A stretch of 64,000 nucleotides of DNA from Candidatus Neomarinimicrobiota bacterium (GTDB lineage Bacteria > Fidelibacterota > JAANXI01). The DNA lies in the NCBI GenBank assembly GCA_021734025.1, contig JAIPJS010000010.1, positions 62,001 to 126,000 on the forward strand, given 5' to 3'. This document shows positions 10,043 through 19,085 of the stretch, in pieces; within the stretch, counting starts at the first letter, position 1, and every line of letters begins with the position of its first letter. The translations under genes were made by a program, and so were the position numbers. Below the pieces are notes generated by a model, which ran no database searches, had not been told where the DNA came from, and saw nothing but the letters and a program-made list of their open reading frames with translations.

Positions 10043-11569
10043 ATGGATTTACTGAAACGTTTCGGAATTTGGGTCGGTATTGCGCTGATACTGGTTGGTT
10101 TTGTGCTCAGCTGGATTCTTGGGACCTGGGGAGCACCCGTACTAATTCCGTTGATTCTTGGCGCAGTGCTGGCTGTCACAGGTGTAGTTTTCAACTGGTC
10201 GTATATCCGGGAAATTTCCGGACGACAGACGACGAAATACGGGGTCAGCAGTATTATCGGAATTGTGATTGTGCTGGTGATAGTGGTGATCGCAAATCTG
10301 ATACTCAATGAGTTTAACTGGCGCGTGGATACCACCGCAGCCAAGCAGTTTTCGCTGGCGGATCAAACGGTTAAGGTACTGCAAAACCTCGAACAGGATG
10401 TAGAAGCTATTGCGTTTGATGTGGAAAGTAATCGTTCCCGACTGGAAGACCGCCTGAAGGAGTACGAGGAGCAATCTTCGAAATTTTCATGGCGGTTCGT
10501 CGATCCGGATAAAAAACCAGAAATCGCGAAGCAGTATAATATTCGGAATCTCGGGACGATCGTGGTGGAGGCCGGAACCAAAACTGAGCGAATTGACAGC
10601 TATTCCGAGCAGAACCTCACTAACGCCCTCATCAAGGTTACGCGGACCGAGACAAAGAAGGTCTATTTTACTACCGGACATGGTGAACATGCTATTGGCG
10701 ATGATGGCGAATCCGGCCTCCAGTCAGCATCGGCTGCAATCGAAGAGCAAAACTATGTGGCGGAGAAGCTGTTCCTCGCCAATTTGGATTCCATTCCAGG
10801 GGATGCGTCTGTTGTCGTAATTCCAGGGCCGCAGACGGAATTCTTTGATAAGGAATTCAACATGCTGGCCCAGTATATCGATAAGGGCGGTAATGTTTTC
10901 TTCATGCTCGATCCCCAGGGATCGCCGAGGATGAAGGATTTCCTGGCCAAGTACTACTTCGAACCGGGGGATAACATCGTTGTGGACGCATCCGGAATCG
11001 GACAACTTTTTGGCGCTGGTCCGACGGTTCCGCTGGTAAATAACTACGGTGATCATACCATCACCGAGGGATTCGGACTAATGTCATTTTATCCGCTGGC
11101 GCGCTCCATGGGAGTGAACGTGCCTTCGAACGCATCCGGGTATTCCGGGAATGTTTTGGCACAGACCAGTCGTAACAGTTGGGGTGAAACGGATCTGGAT
11201 CGCATCAGTAGTGCCAGTCAGGCAGAACAGGATCCTGAGGATATGGCCGGGCCCGTACCACTTGCATCAGCAATGGAAGTTCCGAACAGCAGCGGTTCGG
11301 TCAAGGGACGGTTGGTTGCCTTCGGCGACTCCGACTTTGCTACGAACCGATATTTCAACGCCCAGGGGAACGGCGACCTGTTTATGAACAGCGTCAACTG
11401 GCTCCTGCAGGATGAGGACCTGATTTCCGTACGCCCGAATGCGCCGGAAGATCGCCGCATTCAGATGAGTCAGAGTCAGGTGCGGACCGTTCTCATTCTG
11501 GTTGTGATTCTGCTACCGGTATTGATTCTCGTAGTTGGCGGAGTCATGTACTGGACGCGTCGGAGATAG
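10043..11569 (+). CDS. GldG-like ABC-transporter auxiliary protein
   Basis: 508 aa membrane protein. Three N-terminal helices (about 8-100) lead into a large periplasmic domain of the ABC-type uncharacterised transport family: the ITVDTTAAKQFSL-type entry near 95-110, then VYFTTGHGEH around 210-220. A single C-terminal helix (about 480-505) ends in a basic TRRR. The sequence VVIPGPQTEFFDKE and the DSDFATNRYF region match the GldG pattern. It completes the ATPase-permease-auxiliary trio. A strong stem-loop follows 13 bases after the stop. Confidence 0.85.
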   Translation: MDLLKRFGIWVGIALILVGFVLSWILGTWGAPVLIPLILGAVLAVTGVVFNWSYIREISGRQTTKYGVSSIIGIVIVLVIVVIANLILNEFNWRVDTTAAKQFSLADQTVKVLQNLEQDVEAIAFDVESNRSRLEDRLKEYEEQSSKFSWRFVDPDKKPEIAKQYNIRNLGTIVVEAGTKTERIDSYSEQNLTNALIKVTRTETKKVYFTTGHGEHAIGDDGESGLQSASAAIEEQNYVAEKLFLANLDSIPGDASVVVIPGPQTEFFDKEFNMLAQYIDKGGNVFFMLDPQGSPRMKDFLAKYYFEPGDNIVVDASGIGQLFGAGPTVPLVNNYGDHTITEGFGLMSFYPLARSMGVNVPSNASGYSGNVLAQTSRNSWGETDLDRISSASQAEQDPEDMAGPVPLASAMEVPNSSGSVKGRLVAFGDSDFATNRYFNAQGNGDLFMNSVNWLLQDEDLISVRPNAPEDRRIQMSQSQVRTVLILVVILLPVLILVVGGVMYWTRRR

Positions 11570-11582
11570 GCACAATTCGAGT

Positions 11583-11616
11583 GATTACCGTCGTTCGGAA
11601 ACGGGCGACGGTAATC
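11583..11616 (+). other. Perfect 11-bp stem-loop between gldG-like and DUF4340 genes
   Basis: GATTACCGTCG (11583-11593) pairs perfectly with CGACGGTAATC (11606-11616) across a 12-base loop. No T-run follows, so a classic rho-independent terminator is doubtful. An mRNA-processing or stabilising hairpin within the operon is equally possible. Confidence 0.6.
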
Positions 11617-11664
11617 CACAGATGAAAATTGAATACAGAACCTGAGTGACAAAGGGATTTTGTG

Positions 11665-13041
11665 ATGAAACCAAAAACCACACTCACACTACTTGGTCTG
11701 TTGGCTGTGCTTGGACTGTTCTACTATTTCTGGGGTGTAAAAGGCGCCGCCGAACGGGAACAGCAGGAACAGATAGCCAGCCGAATTATCAATATTGAAC
11801 CGGATTCGGTATCCCGCGTCACCCTGACCCAGGGTGAAAACATCCTTCAATATGAACGTATTGGTGGACAATGGAAAATTACGGAACCGGTCGAGACAGG
11901 AGCCAACCAGAGCCGGATCAATACGAATCTGGATGTGTTGACATCGGTGGAAAAAAACCGGACTGTGGCCACAGATTTAACAGACCTGCAACCCTACGGA
12001 TTGGATTCCCCGTCAGCGAAGGTACAGATTGTCTATAATGACACCGGAAGTACGACGCTTCTGGTGGGGGACCAAAATCCGACCCAGTCCGGAACATTTG
12101 TGAAACTCACAGATGCGCCGGGAATATACACCACAGCAAATGCGGTGCGGACCCAGGCGCAAAAGACGTTGTTCGAACTCCGGGATAAAACCATTCTGGA
12201 CTTTGAGCGGAGTAACATTACAAAGTTTATAGTCTCCAGAGATGATGGCCGGGATCTGACGTTTAATAAATCAGGATCGATGTGGCGGCTGGACGAGCCG
12301 CAAATACGAGTGAATTCGTCCAAGGTCACCGGGCTGTTGTCCAGCGTGGATAATGGAACGGCACAGGAGTACTACGAGGAATCGCCGGAAAATCTTCGGG
12401 AATACGGGTTAAACAACCCGCAAGCTTCGTTATCCGTATTCAGTAACGATTCCACCAGAGATGCCGTGCTTGCGGTGGGAGATCAGGTGCCGAATTCTGA
12501 CCCGTTGCAATATTATGTCAGAGATTTGTCCCGACCAATGGTGTTCTCGGTGACGAGTACCATCGTGGACGATTTCTTTGATTCGGTGTTCGAATTCCAG
12601 GATAAGAAGTTGTTTGAAATGAACCGAAATCAGGTCACCGATGTGGAAATTATTTGGAACGATACGACCTACCAGGTGACCAAGATCGACACGACGTGGC
12701 AGCTGAACAGTCCTGTGGTCGCCCCGGCAAACGGGAAATGGGCCACAACGATTGCCAGGACCATATCAAACCTGCGGATGGATTCCCTCGGTAGTTATAC
12801 CAATACGAATCCGGCACGGTACGGACTGGATGACCCCTGGCTGCGTATGAGGTTCAATATTGCCGGGAGCGAATTCGACGGCCTGACAGTCGGAGACGAA
12901 ACCGGCGAGCGGTTCCGCTATATCAAGATGGACTCCTCCCCGTACATCTATGTGATACGGGAGAGCAAACTGAGTGCATTTCAGGTGTCCCTGGATGAAC
13001 TCAGAGCAAAATCAGCCGACATGACGCTGGAATCGGAATAA
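11665..13041 (+). CDS. DUF4340 domain protein, transporter-associated
   Basis: 458 aa protein with an N-terminal signal anchor (residues 5-24) and the remainder predicted periplasmic. It carries three copies of a DUF4340-type unit, each with a YGLDxP-like phrase followed by a LxVGD strand (about 110-145, 245-280 and 385-420). Such proteins commonly follow GldG-like genes and are presumed accessory to the exporter. ATG 11665 is preferred over the adjacent GTG 11662 because AAAGGGA lies about 8 bases upstream of it. A perfect hairpin just downstream closes the operon. Confidence 0.78.
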   Translation: MKPKTTLTLLGLLAVLGLFYYFWGVKGAAEREQQEQIASRIINIEPDSVSRVTLTQGENILQYERIGGQWKITEPVETGANQSRINTNLDVLTSVEKNRTVATDLTDLQPYGLDSPSAKVQIVYNDTGSTTLLVGDQNPTQSGTFVKLTDAPGIYTTANAVRTQAQKTLFELRDKTILDFERSNITKFIVSRDDGRDLTFNKSGSMWRLDEPQIRVNSSKVTGLLSSVDNGTAQEYYEESPENLREYGLNNPQASLSVFSNDSTRDAVLAVGDQVPNSDPLQYYVRDLSRPMVFSVTSTIVDDFFDSVFEFQDKKLFEMNRNQVTDVEIIWNDTTYQVTKIDTTWQLNSPVVAPANGKWATTIARTISNLRMDSLGSYTNTNPARYGLDDPWLRMRFNIAGSEFDGLTVGDETGERFRYIKMDSSPYIYVIRESKLSAFQVSLDELRAKSADMTLESE

Positions 13042-13055
13042 TAGAAAATATATTG

Positions 13056-13085
13056 GAGATGCCATCTTGCAAAAGATGGCATCTC
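13056..13085 (+). terminator. Terminator-like hairpin after the DUF4340 gene
   Basis: GAGATGCCATCTT (13056-13068) and AAGATGGCATCTC (13073-13085) form a perfect 13-bp stem with a GCAA tetraloop, 15 bases after the stop codon. The following TTATCC is only weakly U-rich, so termination efficiency is uncertain. Confidence 0.7.
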
Positions 13086-13249
13086 TTATCCAATTCGTAT
13101 CCAGTATATGTGATAAGTAGAAGTGCTCAAGAATATCACTATTTCACAAATTTTGATTCCTATAGCCCGATTTCCGGGATTTTGGAACTCTCCGGCCTCA
13201 CTCGTATTATAATCACTGATAACGGAGAAACTAAGCACGGGCACGATAT

Positions 13250-14086
13250 ATGAATTATTTCAAAACGACAATTTTACTGGCTGCACTGACAGGACTGCTT
13301 ATCGTAATTGGGAACACACTCGGCGGAACCAACGGTGCAGTATTTGCCTTTATTATTGCTATCGGAATGAACTTTTTCAGCTATTGGTTCTCGGATAAAA
13401 TGGTACTCAAAATGTACAAGGCGAAGCCGGTAGACGAGAGCCAAGCGCCTGAGCTTTATAGAGTCGTCAGGCGACTCACCCAGCAGATGGGTATGCCGAT
13501 GCCGTCGGTACACATAATTCCCATGGAAGCGCCGAATGCCTTTGCCACCGGACGCAATCCGGAACACGCGGCTGTCGCAGTCACCGAAGGGATTCTGGAT
13601 ATACTGGACAAGGATGAACTGGAGGGAGTGCTGGCGCACGAACTTGCCCATGTTGAGCATCGCGACATTTTAATAAGCTCCATTGCTGCTACTATTGCCG
13701 GGGCGATTACGTTGATCGCCAGTATCGCCCGGTTTGCTGCTATTTTCGGATTCGGCGGCAGGGATGGGGACAATAACCTCATTGGGACCTTGGCGATGGC
13801 GTTCCTGGCGCCAATTGCAGCTGGCTTGATCCAGATGGCAGTATCCAGGTCCCGGGAATACCATGCAGATGAAGGTGGCGCCCGGATCTCAAAACAACCG
13901 CTGGCACTGGCAAGTGCGCTGGAAAAACTTGAACAGTATTCCAAGCGAACACCTATGAAAGCTGCCAGAGAAAACACAGCTCACCTGTTTATCGTGAATC
14001 CGCTGACCAAAAAAGGTTTTGCAAACCTGTTCCGAACGCATCCTCCAACAGATGAGCGGGTAAAACGGTTGCGGGAGATGGCGTAA
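13250..14086 (+). CDS. htpX: Membrane zinc protease HtpX
   Basis: M48 metalloprotease that degrades damaged inner-membrane proteins. At 278 aa it has standard length. Two N-terminal helices (about 7-48) precede the zinc motif [10 protein letters not shown] (HExxH) near residue 130. Two further hydrophobic segments follow (about 145-170 and 180-200), then [11 protein letters not shown], whose Glu is the third zinc ligand. The C-terminal [12 protein letters not shown] motif is conserved. It appears monocistronic: hairpins lie both upstream (13056-13085) and downstream (14295-14328). Confidence 0.95.
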   Translation: MNYFKTTILLAALTGLLIVIGNTLGGTNGAVFAFIIAIGMNFFSYWFSDKMVLKMYKAKPVDESQAPELYRVVRRLTQQMGMPMPSVHIIPMEAPNAFATGRNPEHAAVAVTEGILDILDKDELEGVLAHELAHVEHRDILISSIAATIAGAITLIASIARFAAIFGFGGRDGDNNLIGTLAMAFLAPIAAGLIQMAVSRSREYHADEGGARISKQPLALASALEKLEQYSKRTPMKAARENTAHLFIVNPLTKKGFANLFRTHPPTDERVKRLREMA

Positions 14087-14457
14087 ACTAAACTGCAAAT
14101 ACTGAATAGGGTAATGCAAAACATCGAATGTCGAAATTCCTGCCGGCGCAACTCCCCTCAAATGAAAAAATAAAGAATCGCGAAGCCCAAATGATGGAGT
14201 TGTGCTGTAACCATCCGTCACTCTGACCGACAAATACACAGCAATAATCTCCCCATTCAAATGGGGTTGCTAACCAAACGCTGTTTACACTAGCCACCTT
14301 CCGGGAAAAACTAGATACCCGGAAGGTGTGTTTTATTGAAGCGTAACACCCAGGGTCCGAACTCCCGTTGCACACCATCGGGAAAGTATCTAATTTACGT
14401 GCGCTTCAACATATCCAGAGAATGATAATTTTATCCGATTAAGCAAGTTGAATCCCA
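14087..14457. other. 371-base intergenic region between htpX and addB-like gene
   Basis: No credible coding frame was seen. It contains a short GC-rich hairpin (CCCCATT/AATGGGG, 14251-14266) and, 30 bases on, the strong terminator described separately. The distance of about 210 bases from the htpX stop to the terminator leaves room for a long 3' UTR or a small RNA. Confidence 0.4.
14295..14334 (+). terminator. Rho-independent terminator
   Basis: CACCTTCCGGG (14295-14305) and CCCGGAAGGTG (14318-14328) form a perfect 11-bp stem with a 12-base loop, followed by TGTTTTATT. It is oriented for + strand transcription, downstream of htpX. Confidence 0.8.
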
Positions 14458-17400
14458 ATGATTGAACTAATTACCGGCCCGGCGGCAAGTGGTAAAACAG
14501 AATTCGCAGTCAACAGGACAGCGGAGCGTCTTGCCACGGGAGAACAGGTCGCAGTGTTATTGCCGACTCAAGCTCTGGTCAATGACTTTCGGAATCGCCT
14601 GTTGTCCAAAGACGGGTTCCGGGGATCTCTTCGTTTGCATTTTTATACGTTTTACACACTGGTAAAAGCATGTATAAAAGGTTCAGACATTCGCTACGGA
14701 GAAATAGACGACGCAAGCCTGCATCTCATCCTTGAAAGTTATCTCGAGGCGCATGCCGGCCAATACCCTGAACTTTTACATCCCGGGATTACTACTGGGC
14801 TTTTACATGCGATTCTCGACTATTTTGGGGATCTGGCAGATGGCGGGATTACCACGGATACGGCGGGTGACATCCTGCATAAAACGAGGTCATTTTCAAA
14901 CAGGAAAAGGCTCCGAGAAATTCATCAGCTCTACCGGGATTTCACCGGTTTTCTGGCGAAAAACCGCGTTGCCACCAGGGAGCAATTATTCCTCAAGGCA
15001 CTGGAGTCAATCCAAACCACGAATGACTTTTCACCCCCCAATTACACCTTCGTCATCGACGGATTTTACGACTTTAATCCGATTCAGCGTCAGTTTATTG
15101 AGACTATACTCGACCAATCCGACAATGCGCTCATAACGCTGTTACGGGGTGATGAGCCTGTCTTCGGATTTGTTGAAAAAACAGAAGACTGGTTACGCCG
15201 AACCCTCAAAGGCAAAGAAGTCTCCGTGAACTCACTAGAAAATAATTCCAAAACATTTCAGGGATTTGAATCGCTTTTCCACCGGGAGACGGAGAATGCT
15301 CCCGTTCATCTGGATTTTATGGAGGCGGACAGCCCGTACCTGGAAATCCAGGATACCGTACGAAGTATAAAAAAGGACATTCTCACAGGGGAATATGACC
15401 CTGAGGATATCTGTGTCCTTTTTAGGAGCGGGGACGACTATGTCACGGGGATTGCTGAAGGATGTCGGCGTGAGGGAATCCCGATAAGTGGGAATCGCGA
15501 TAAACCACTGGATACCAACCCGGCAATTAGAGCACTAATGCAATGGTATGAGGTGTTGTTTACCAATTTTGAGCGGGAACAGACGATCCAGTGGCTGCAA
15601 TCTCCATACATTTGTCCCCGGGGATTTGAAGGAAGAGATACGATCGGCCGGTTGGATTCTGCTTCGGTCGCCGCTCAGGTTGTGGAAGCTCCATCGGAGT
15701 GGATTCAACGATTGACAAATGCACGGAAGCGTGCACAGAATGAAGACTCCTGGAAGGGGACAACGATTTCCGGTACGGATATCGATTATCTGAAAGAATT
15801 ATTCGACGGACTCCCCCGAGAGAAGACGACAAGCCTCGATGAACATCTTGTGGATCTCCGGCAGGTAATTAGGATCGTCCACTTCCGGAAAGCGATTTCA
15901 GACTTGTCAAATAGCCGCGATCAATTGGCGGGACGGGATATCCGGGCATTTCAGGTTTTTGAAAGACTCCTGGAATCCGTTGGATCCATTGGCGCTGAAT
16001 TTGATATTTCCGATATGAATTCCCGGAAATTTGTGCGGATATTACGGGAGTTATTGCGTGATTCAGAATATGCGGATGAAATTAGTGAGGAAGCCGGAAT
16101 AACAGTTACGAATGTCGAACAGGCCCGGGGGCAATTCTGGAAAAAGGTATATCTGGTTGGATTATTAGACGACAAATTTCCGGTTCGGCACCGTGCGCAC
16201 CCGTTGGTAAAACTCAGGGACAGGCAGTCAATCAACGATGTATTGCAGGGCGGACGGGAAGTCATTGAGCACCGTGCGGATCTCCGGGAGGAACAACTCC
16301 TGTTATACCTTGCGCTCACCAGGGCAACGGAGTCGGTACAGGTCTCAACTGTGGTCGGTTCCGAGGAGATGCTGCCATCGCCATTCTATGAAGAATTGCA
16401 CCGGATTTACGGAACTGTAGATTCTGAAAACGCTGTACCCGTGCGAAGAAGTACCGCAATTGGTCTGGAATCACCCCAGCCGGAAAATTCCTGGCTCAAT
16501 GTGGATCTTCTGCAGCATCTGAAGTACTTCGACGATTTCCCGGGCGACCAGATATTGGACTTCGGTCAATTTCGTCACTGTCTGGATGTCACCAGGCTCC
16601 GCGATGGCAATCGCTTTACCGAATACGATGGGCAGGTTTCTGATACAACCCTGCAGGAGGAAATCAACAGTACTTTATTTGGTGGCAATGTAAGCGCCAG
16701 CAGATTTGAGACTTTTTATGAGAGCCCTTTTCAATATTTTGCCCGGTATCAACTGGGACTGAAGGAGCCGGAGGAGGTCGTCGAAGAGTTGCCGCCGGAT
16801 GTCCGGGGATTGGTTCTGCATAGAATTATGGAGCAGTTTTACCGGACGTTGCCCTCGGCGTTCAACGGGAAGGTCACCGCCGGAAGCCTGGAAGCCGGTC
16901 TAGATCATCTCGAAGCGGTGATGGCCCGGGTATTTGAGGAAACGGAATCTAAAGGATTGCCGTTGCCGGAGATGCTCTGGAAACGTGAAAAATCGCTCAT
17001 AGCTCAGTACAGTCGCAATGCGGTGGAATACTTTGCGACAAATTATCCCTGGGGAACCGGCGGACTCCGCCCGGATCAGTTTGAGTTTGGATTTGGCTCT
17101 GATAAGCCGGAAAGCCATCCCCCTTTTCATCTGAAATTGAATGACAGGGAACTCCGGTTTAGCGGACGGGCGGATCGACTCGATTTGGAGCCGGAATCCG
17201 GTGTGTTTACGGTTGTGGATTACAAGACATCCCGGGGAAAACGGGTAAAGGACTTCTGGAATGGCAGGGCTCTCCAGTTACAGCTCTATGCCATGGCAGC
17301 TCAGGACCTGTTGGAGAATTACACTGAACCGCAGCGGCTCTCCTATTATTCGTTTCGGTCAGGTGAGGAAGATAGTAAAATCGATCTTACGCGAACTGAG

Positions 17401-17565
17401 CCTGAACAGCTCTTCCGGGTGACGAAGGAGCGGATTGGGGAAGCCGTCGAGCGGATGGAAGCCGGTGATTTCCATCCCGTGGCAGGAGAATGTTCCCGGT
17501 ATTGTCCTGTGAAACAAATCTGCCGGTGTGAGGAAAATAGAATCCGACGCAAAATGGCACATTAA
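14458..17565 (+). CDS. addB: AddB/RexB-like helicase-nuclease subunit
   Basis: Large (1035 aa) protein of the AddB type, part of the double-strand-break resection machine. The N-terminus has Walker A GPAASGKT (residues 7-14), and helicase-like regions fill the middle. The C-terminal PD-(D/E)XK nuclease shows GRADRLD (903-909) and VVDYKTS (919-925), with Asp921 and Lys923 as likely catalytic residues. Cys1012, Cys1016 and Cys1022 resemble the C-terminal iron-sulfur cysteines, but the first spacing is C-x3-C rather than the usual C-x2-C. The upstream cluster cysteine, normally just before a PFxYF motif, is Ser756 here (ESPFQYF). The addA partner lies about 10 kb downstream. Confidence 0.82.
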   Translation: MIELITGPAASGKTEFAVNRTAERLATGEQVAVLLPTQALVNDFRNRLLSKDGFRGSLRLHFYTFYTLVKACIKGSDIRYGEIDDASLHLILESYLEAHAGQYPELLHPGITTGLLHAILDYFGDLADGGITTDTAGDILHKTRSFSNRKRLREIHQLYRDFTGFLAKNRVATREQLFLKALESIQTTNDFSPPNYTFVIDGFYDFNPIQRQFIETILDQSDNALITLLRGDEPVFGFVEKTEDWLRRTLKGKEVSVNSLENNSKTFQGFESLFHRETENAPVHLDFMEADSPYLEIQDTVRSIKKDILTGEYDPEDICVLFRSGDDYVTGIAEGCRREGIPISGNRDKPLDTNPAIRALMQWYEVLFTNFEREQTIQWLQSPYICPRGFEGRDTIGRLDSASVAAQVVEAPSEWIQRLTNARKRAQNEDSWKGTTISGTDIDYLKELFDGLPREKTTSLDEHLVDLRQVIRIVHFRKAISDLSNSRDQLAGRDIRAFQVFERLLESVGSIGAEFDISDMNSRKFVRILRELLRDSEYADEISEEAGITVTNVEQARGQFWKKVYLVGLLDDKFPVRHRAHPLVKLRDRQSINDVLQGGREVIEHRADLREEQLLLYLALTRATESVQVSTVVGSEEMLPSPFYEELHRIYGTVDSENAVPVRRSTAIGLESPQPENSWLNVDLLQHLKYFDDFPGDQILDFGQFRHCLDVTRLRDGNRFTEYDGQVSDTTLQEEINSTLFGGNVSASRFETFYESPFQYFARYQLGLKEPEEVVEELPPDVRGLVLHRIMEQFYRTLPSAFNGKVTAGSLEAGLDHLEAVMARVFEETESKGLPLPEMLWKREKSLIAQYSRNAVEYFATNYPWGTGGLRPDQFEFGFGSDKPESHPPFHLKLNDRELRFSGRADRLDLEPESGVFTVVDYKTSRGKRVKDFWNGRALQLQLYAMAAQDLLENYTEPQRLSYYSFRSGEEDSKIDLTRTEPEQLFRVTKERIGEAVERMEAGDFHPVAGECSRYCPVKQICRCEENRIRRKMAH

Positions 17566-17627
17566 AGCCTCCCCGAGTGATCTTTACAATTTGGATTGTC
17601 CTGCCCAGCGTTTATATTTACAGTATC

Positions 17628-19085
17628 ATGGATCTTTTGCTTCGCGTTTTGGAAAAACTATTTATTATCTATTTCGTCCTCTATCTATTAATAGATGTGG
17701 GACTTTTCCTGTATTCTTTTGTTGTGTTTCGGCTCTTACAGCGCAGGAAACACGAAAAAATTGATGACTGGACCAGTCACCCCGTTTCCATAGTTGTCCC
17801 GGCGTACAATGAGGAGGTTTCCATTGCTCAATGCGCCGAGATGCTGCTGCAACTGAATTATCCGGCTTACGAACTACTTATTGTCAATGACGGTTCTTCG
17901 GACCAGACTTTAGCGTCACTGCAAGAGAAGTTTGAACTGAAAGTGACGGAAGTATCAAGCTCGCTCCCGTTGGTAACAGAAGAGATCAAGCAAGTTTATC
18001 GGTCCGAGGACGGATCTCTGATAGTGGTAGATAAAGAAAACGGCGGGAAAGCCGATTCCCTTAATGCCGGGATAAACCTGGCATCAGGGAAATACATCTG
18101 TACAATAGACGCGGATTCCATCCTGGATAAGGAGGCGCTGAGGTCCGTAGTAAGACCGTTTGTTACGGATGACAGAACTATGGTCTCCGGGGGGCAACTG
18201 GCAGCCTCTAACGATGTTGTATTGAGCGACAACCGCGTCGTCAGCTCCGAAATTCCCCGCAATATCTGGGTACTCTGGCAAATTCTTGAGTATATCAAAT
18301 CATTTTTGGTCGCACGGATCGGGTTGAGTAAGGTGAATGCCCTGCTGCTGATGTCTGGCGCGTTTTCCATGTTTCGCCGGGATGAATTGTTGGAAATAGG
18401 TGGATTTTTAAGTCCCCGGAATGAACATCCGTATATCGCAGAGCATGTTGGGTTGGGTCGGCAAACCGTGTGTGAAGATATGGAGATTGTGGTTCGGTTG
18501 TTTAAATACCGCCAGGACAAAGAGAAAAAAGCAAAAGCAGTATTTTTGCCTGGACCAGTATGCTGGACAGAGGTTCCGGAAGATGCTTTGAGCCTTTTTA
18601 GGCAGCGTGCCCGGTGGCATCAGGGGTTAATAGAATCCCTGAATATTCACCGCTATATGATCTTTGAACCGCACTATGGTGCAACCGGCCTGGTAGGGAT
18701 GCCGTACTACTTCTTTTTTCAGATGCTTTCTCCGGTGATTAAGGTGCTTGCTATCGTCTTTATCATCGTTGCTATCTCTGTGGGAATGATACACCCCGAG
18801 TGGATCGCCCTGATGCTTGCGGTTATTATTCTCTTAACGGCAATTATCACGACGACGATTACGGCTATTGTTGAGTTCTGGAGTATGGGCGAGTCGAAAA
18901 CGAACAGGGATGCTCTTCGATACAAGACTTTCTGGGATTGGACTCAACTAATTGCCGCTGGTATCCTTGGAGAATTCTCCTATTCCTTTTTTAAAATGAT
19001 TGCCCAGCTCAAGGGATTCCTCAACTTCTTTGGGCGGAAGAGTGAATGGACGAAGATTCACCGGAAGGGGATCACGAAAGAGTGA
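17628..19085 (+). CDS. Membrane glycosyltransferase family 2, PgaC-like processive synthase
   Basis: Inner-membrane beta-glycosyltransferase, likely polymerising and extruding an exopolysaccharide. It has one N-terminal helix, a cytoplasmic GT2 domain and three to four C-terminal helices. Visible motifs are VVPAYNEE, VNDGSSD, the DADS metal-binding motif and, before the C-terminal helices, QRARW, the QxxRW signature of processive synthases such as PgaC, HasA and BcsA. ATG 17628 (485 aa) is chosen; a GTG at 17577 would add 17 hydrophobic residues, and neither has a clear ribosome-binding site. The stop overlaps the GTG start of the TPR/porin gene. No PilZ-type c-di-GMP domain was seen. Confidence 0.85.
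   Translation: MDLLLRVLEKLFIIYFVLYLLIDVGLFLYSFVVFRLLQRRKHEKIDDWTSHPVSIVVPAYNEEVSIAQCAEMLLQLNYPAYELLIVNDGSSDQTLASLQEKFELKVTEVSSSLPLVTEEIKQVYRSEDGSLIVVDKENGGKADSLNAGINLASGKYICTIDADSILDKEALRSVVRPFVTDDRTMVSGGQLAASNDVVLSDNRVVSSEIPRNIWVLWQILEYIKSFLVARIGLSKVNALLLMSGAFSMFRRDELLEIGGFLSPRNEHPYIAEHVGLGRQTVCEDMEIVVRLFKYRQDKEKKAKAVFLPGPVCWTEVPEDALSLFRQRARWHQGLIESLNIHRYMIFEPHYGATGLVGMPYYFFFQMLSPVIKVLAIVFIIVAISVGMIHPEWIALMLAVIILLTAIITTTITAIVEFWSMGESKTNRDALRYKTFWDWTQLIAAGILGEFSYSFFKMIAQLKGFLNFFGRKSEWTKIHRKGITKE

Noticed and set aside
8300-11569. Gliding motility from GldA/F/G-like genes
   Set aside because: These ABC genes are widespread in non-gliding bacteria, and no gldB, gldJ, gldK, gldL, gldM or gldN is in view.
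13053-13253. 66-aa frame between the DUF4340 gene and htpX
   Set aside because: It runs through the perfect terminator-like hairpin, has no ribosome-binding site and no recognisable similarity.
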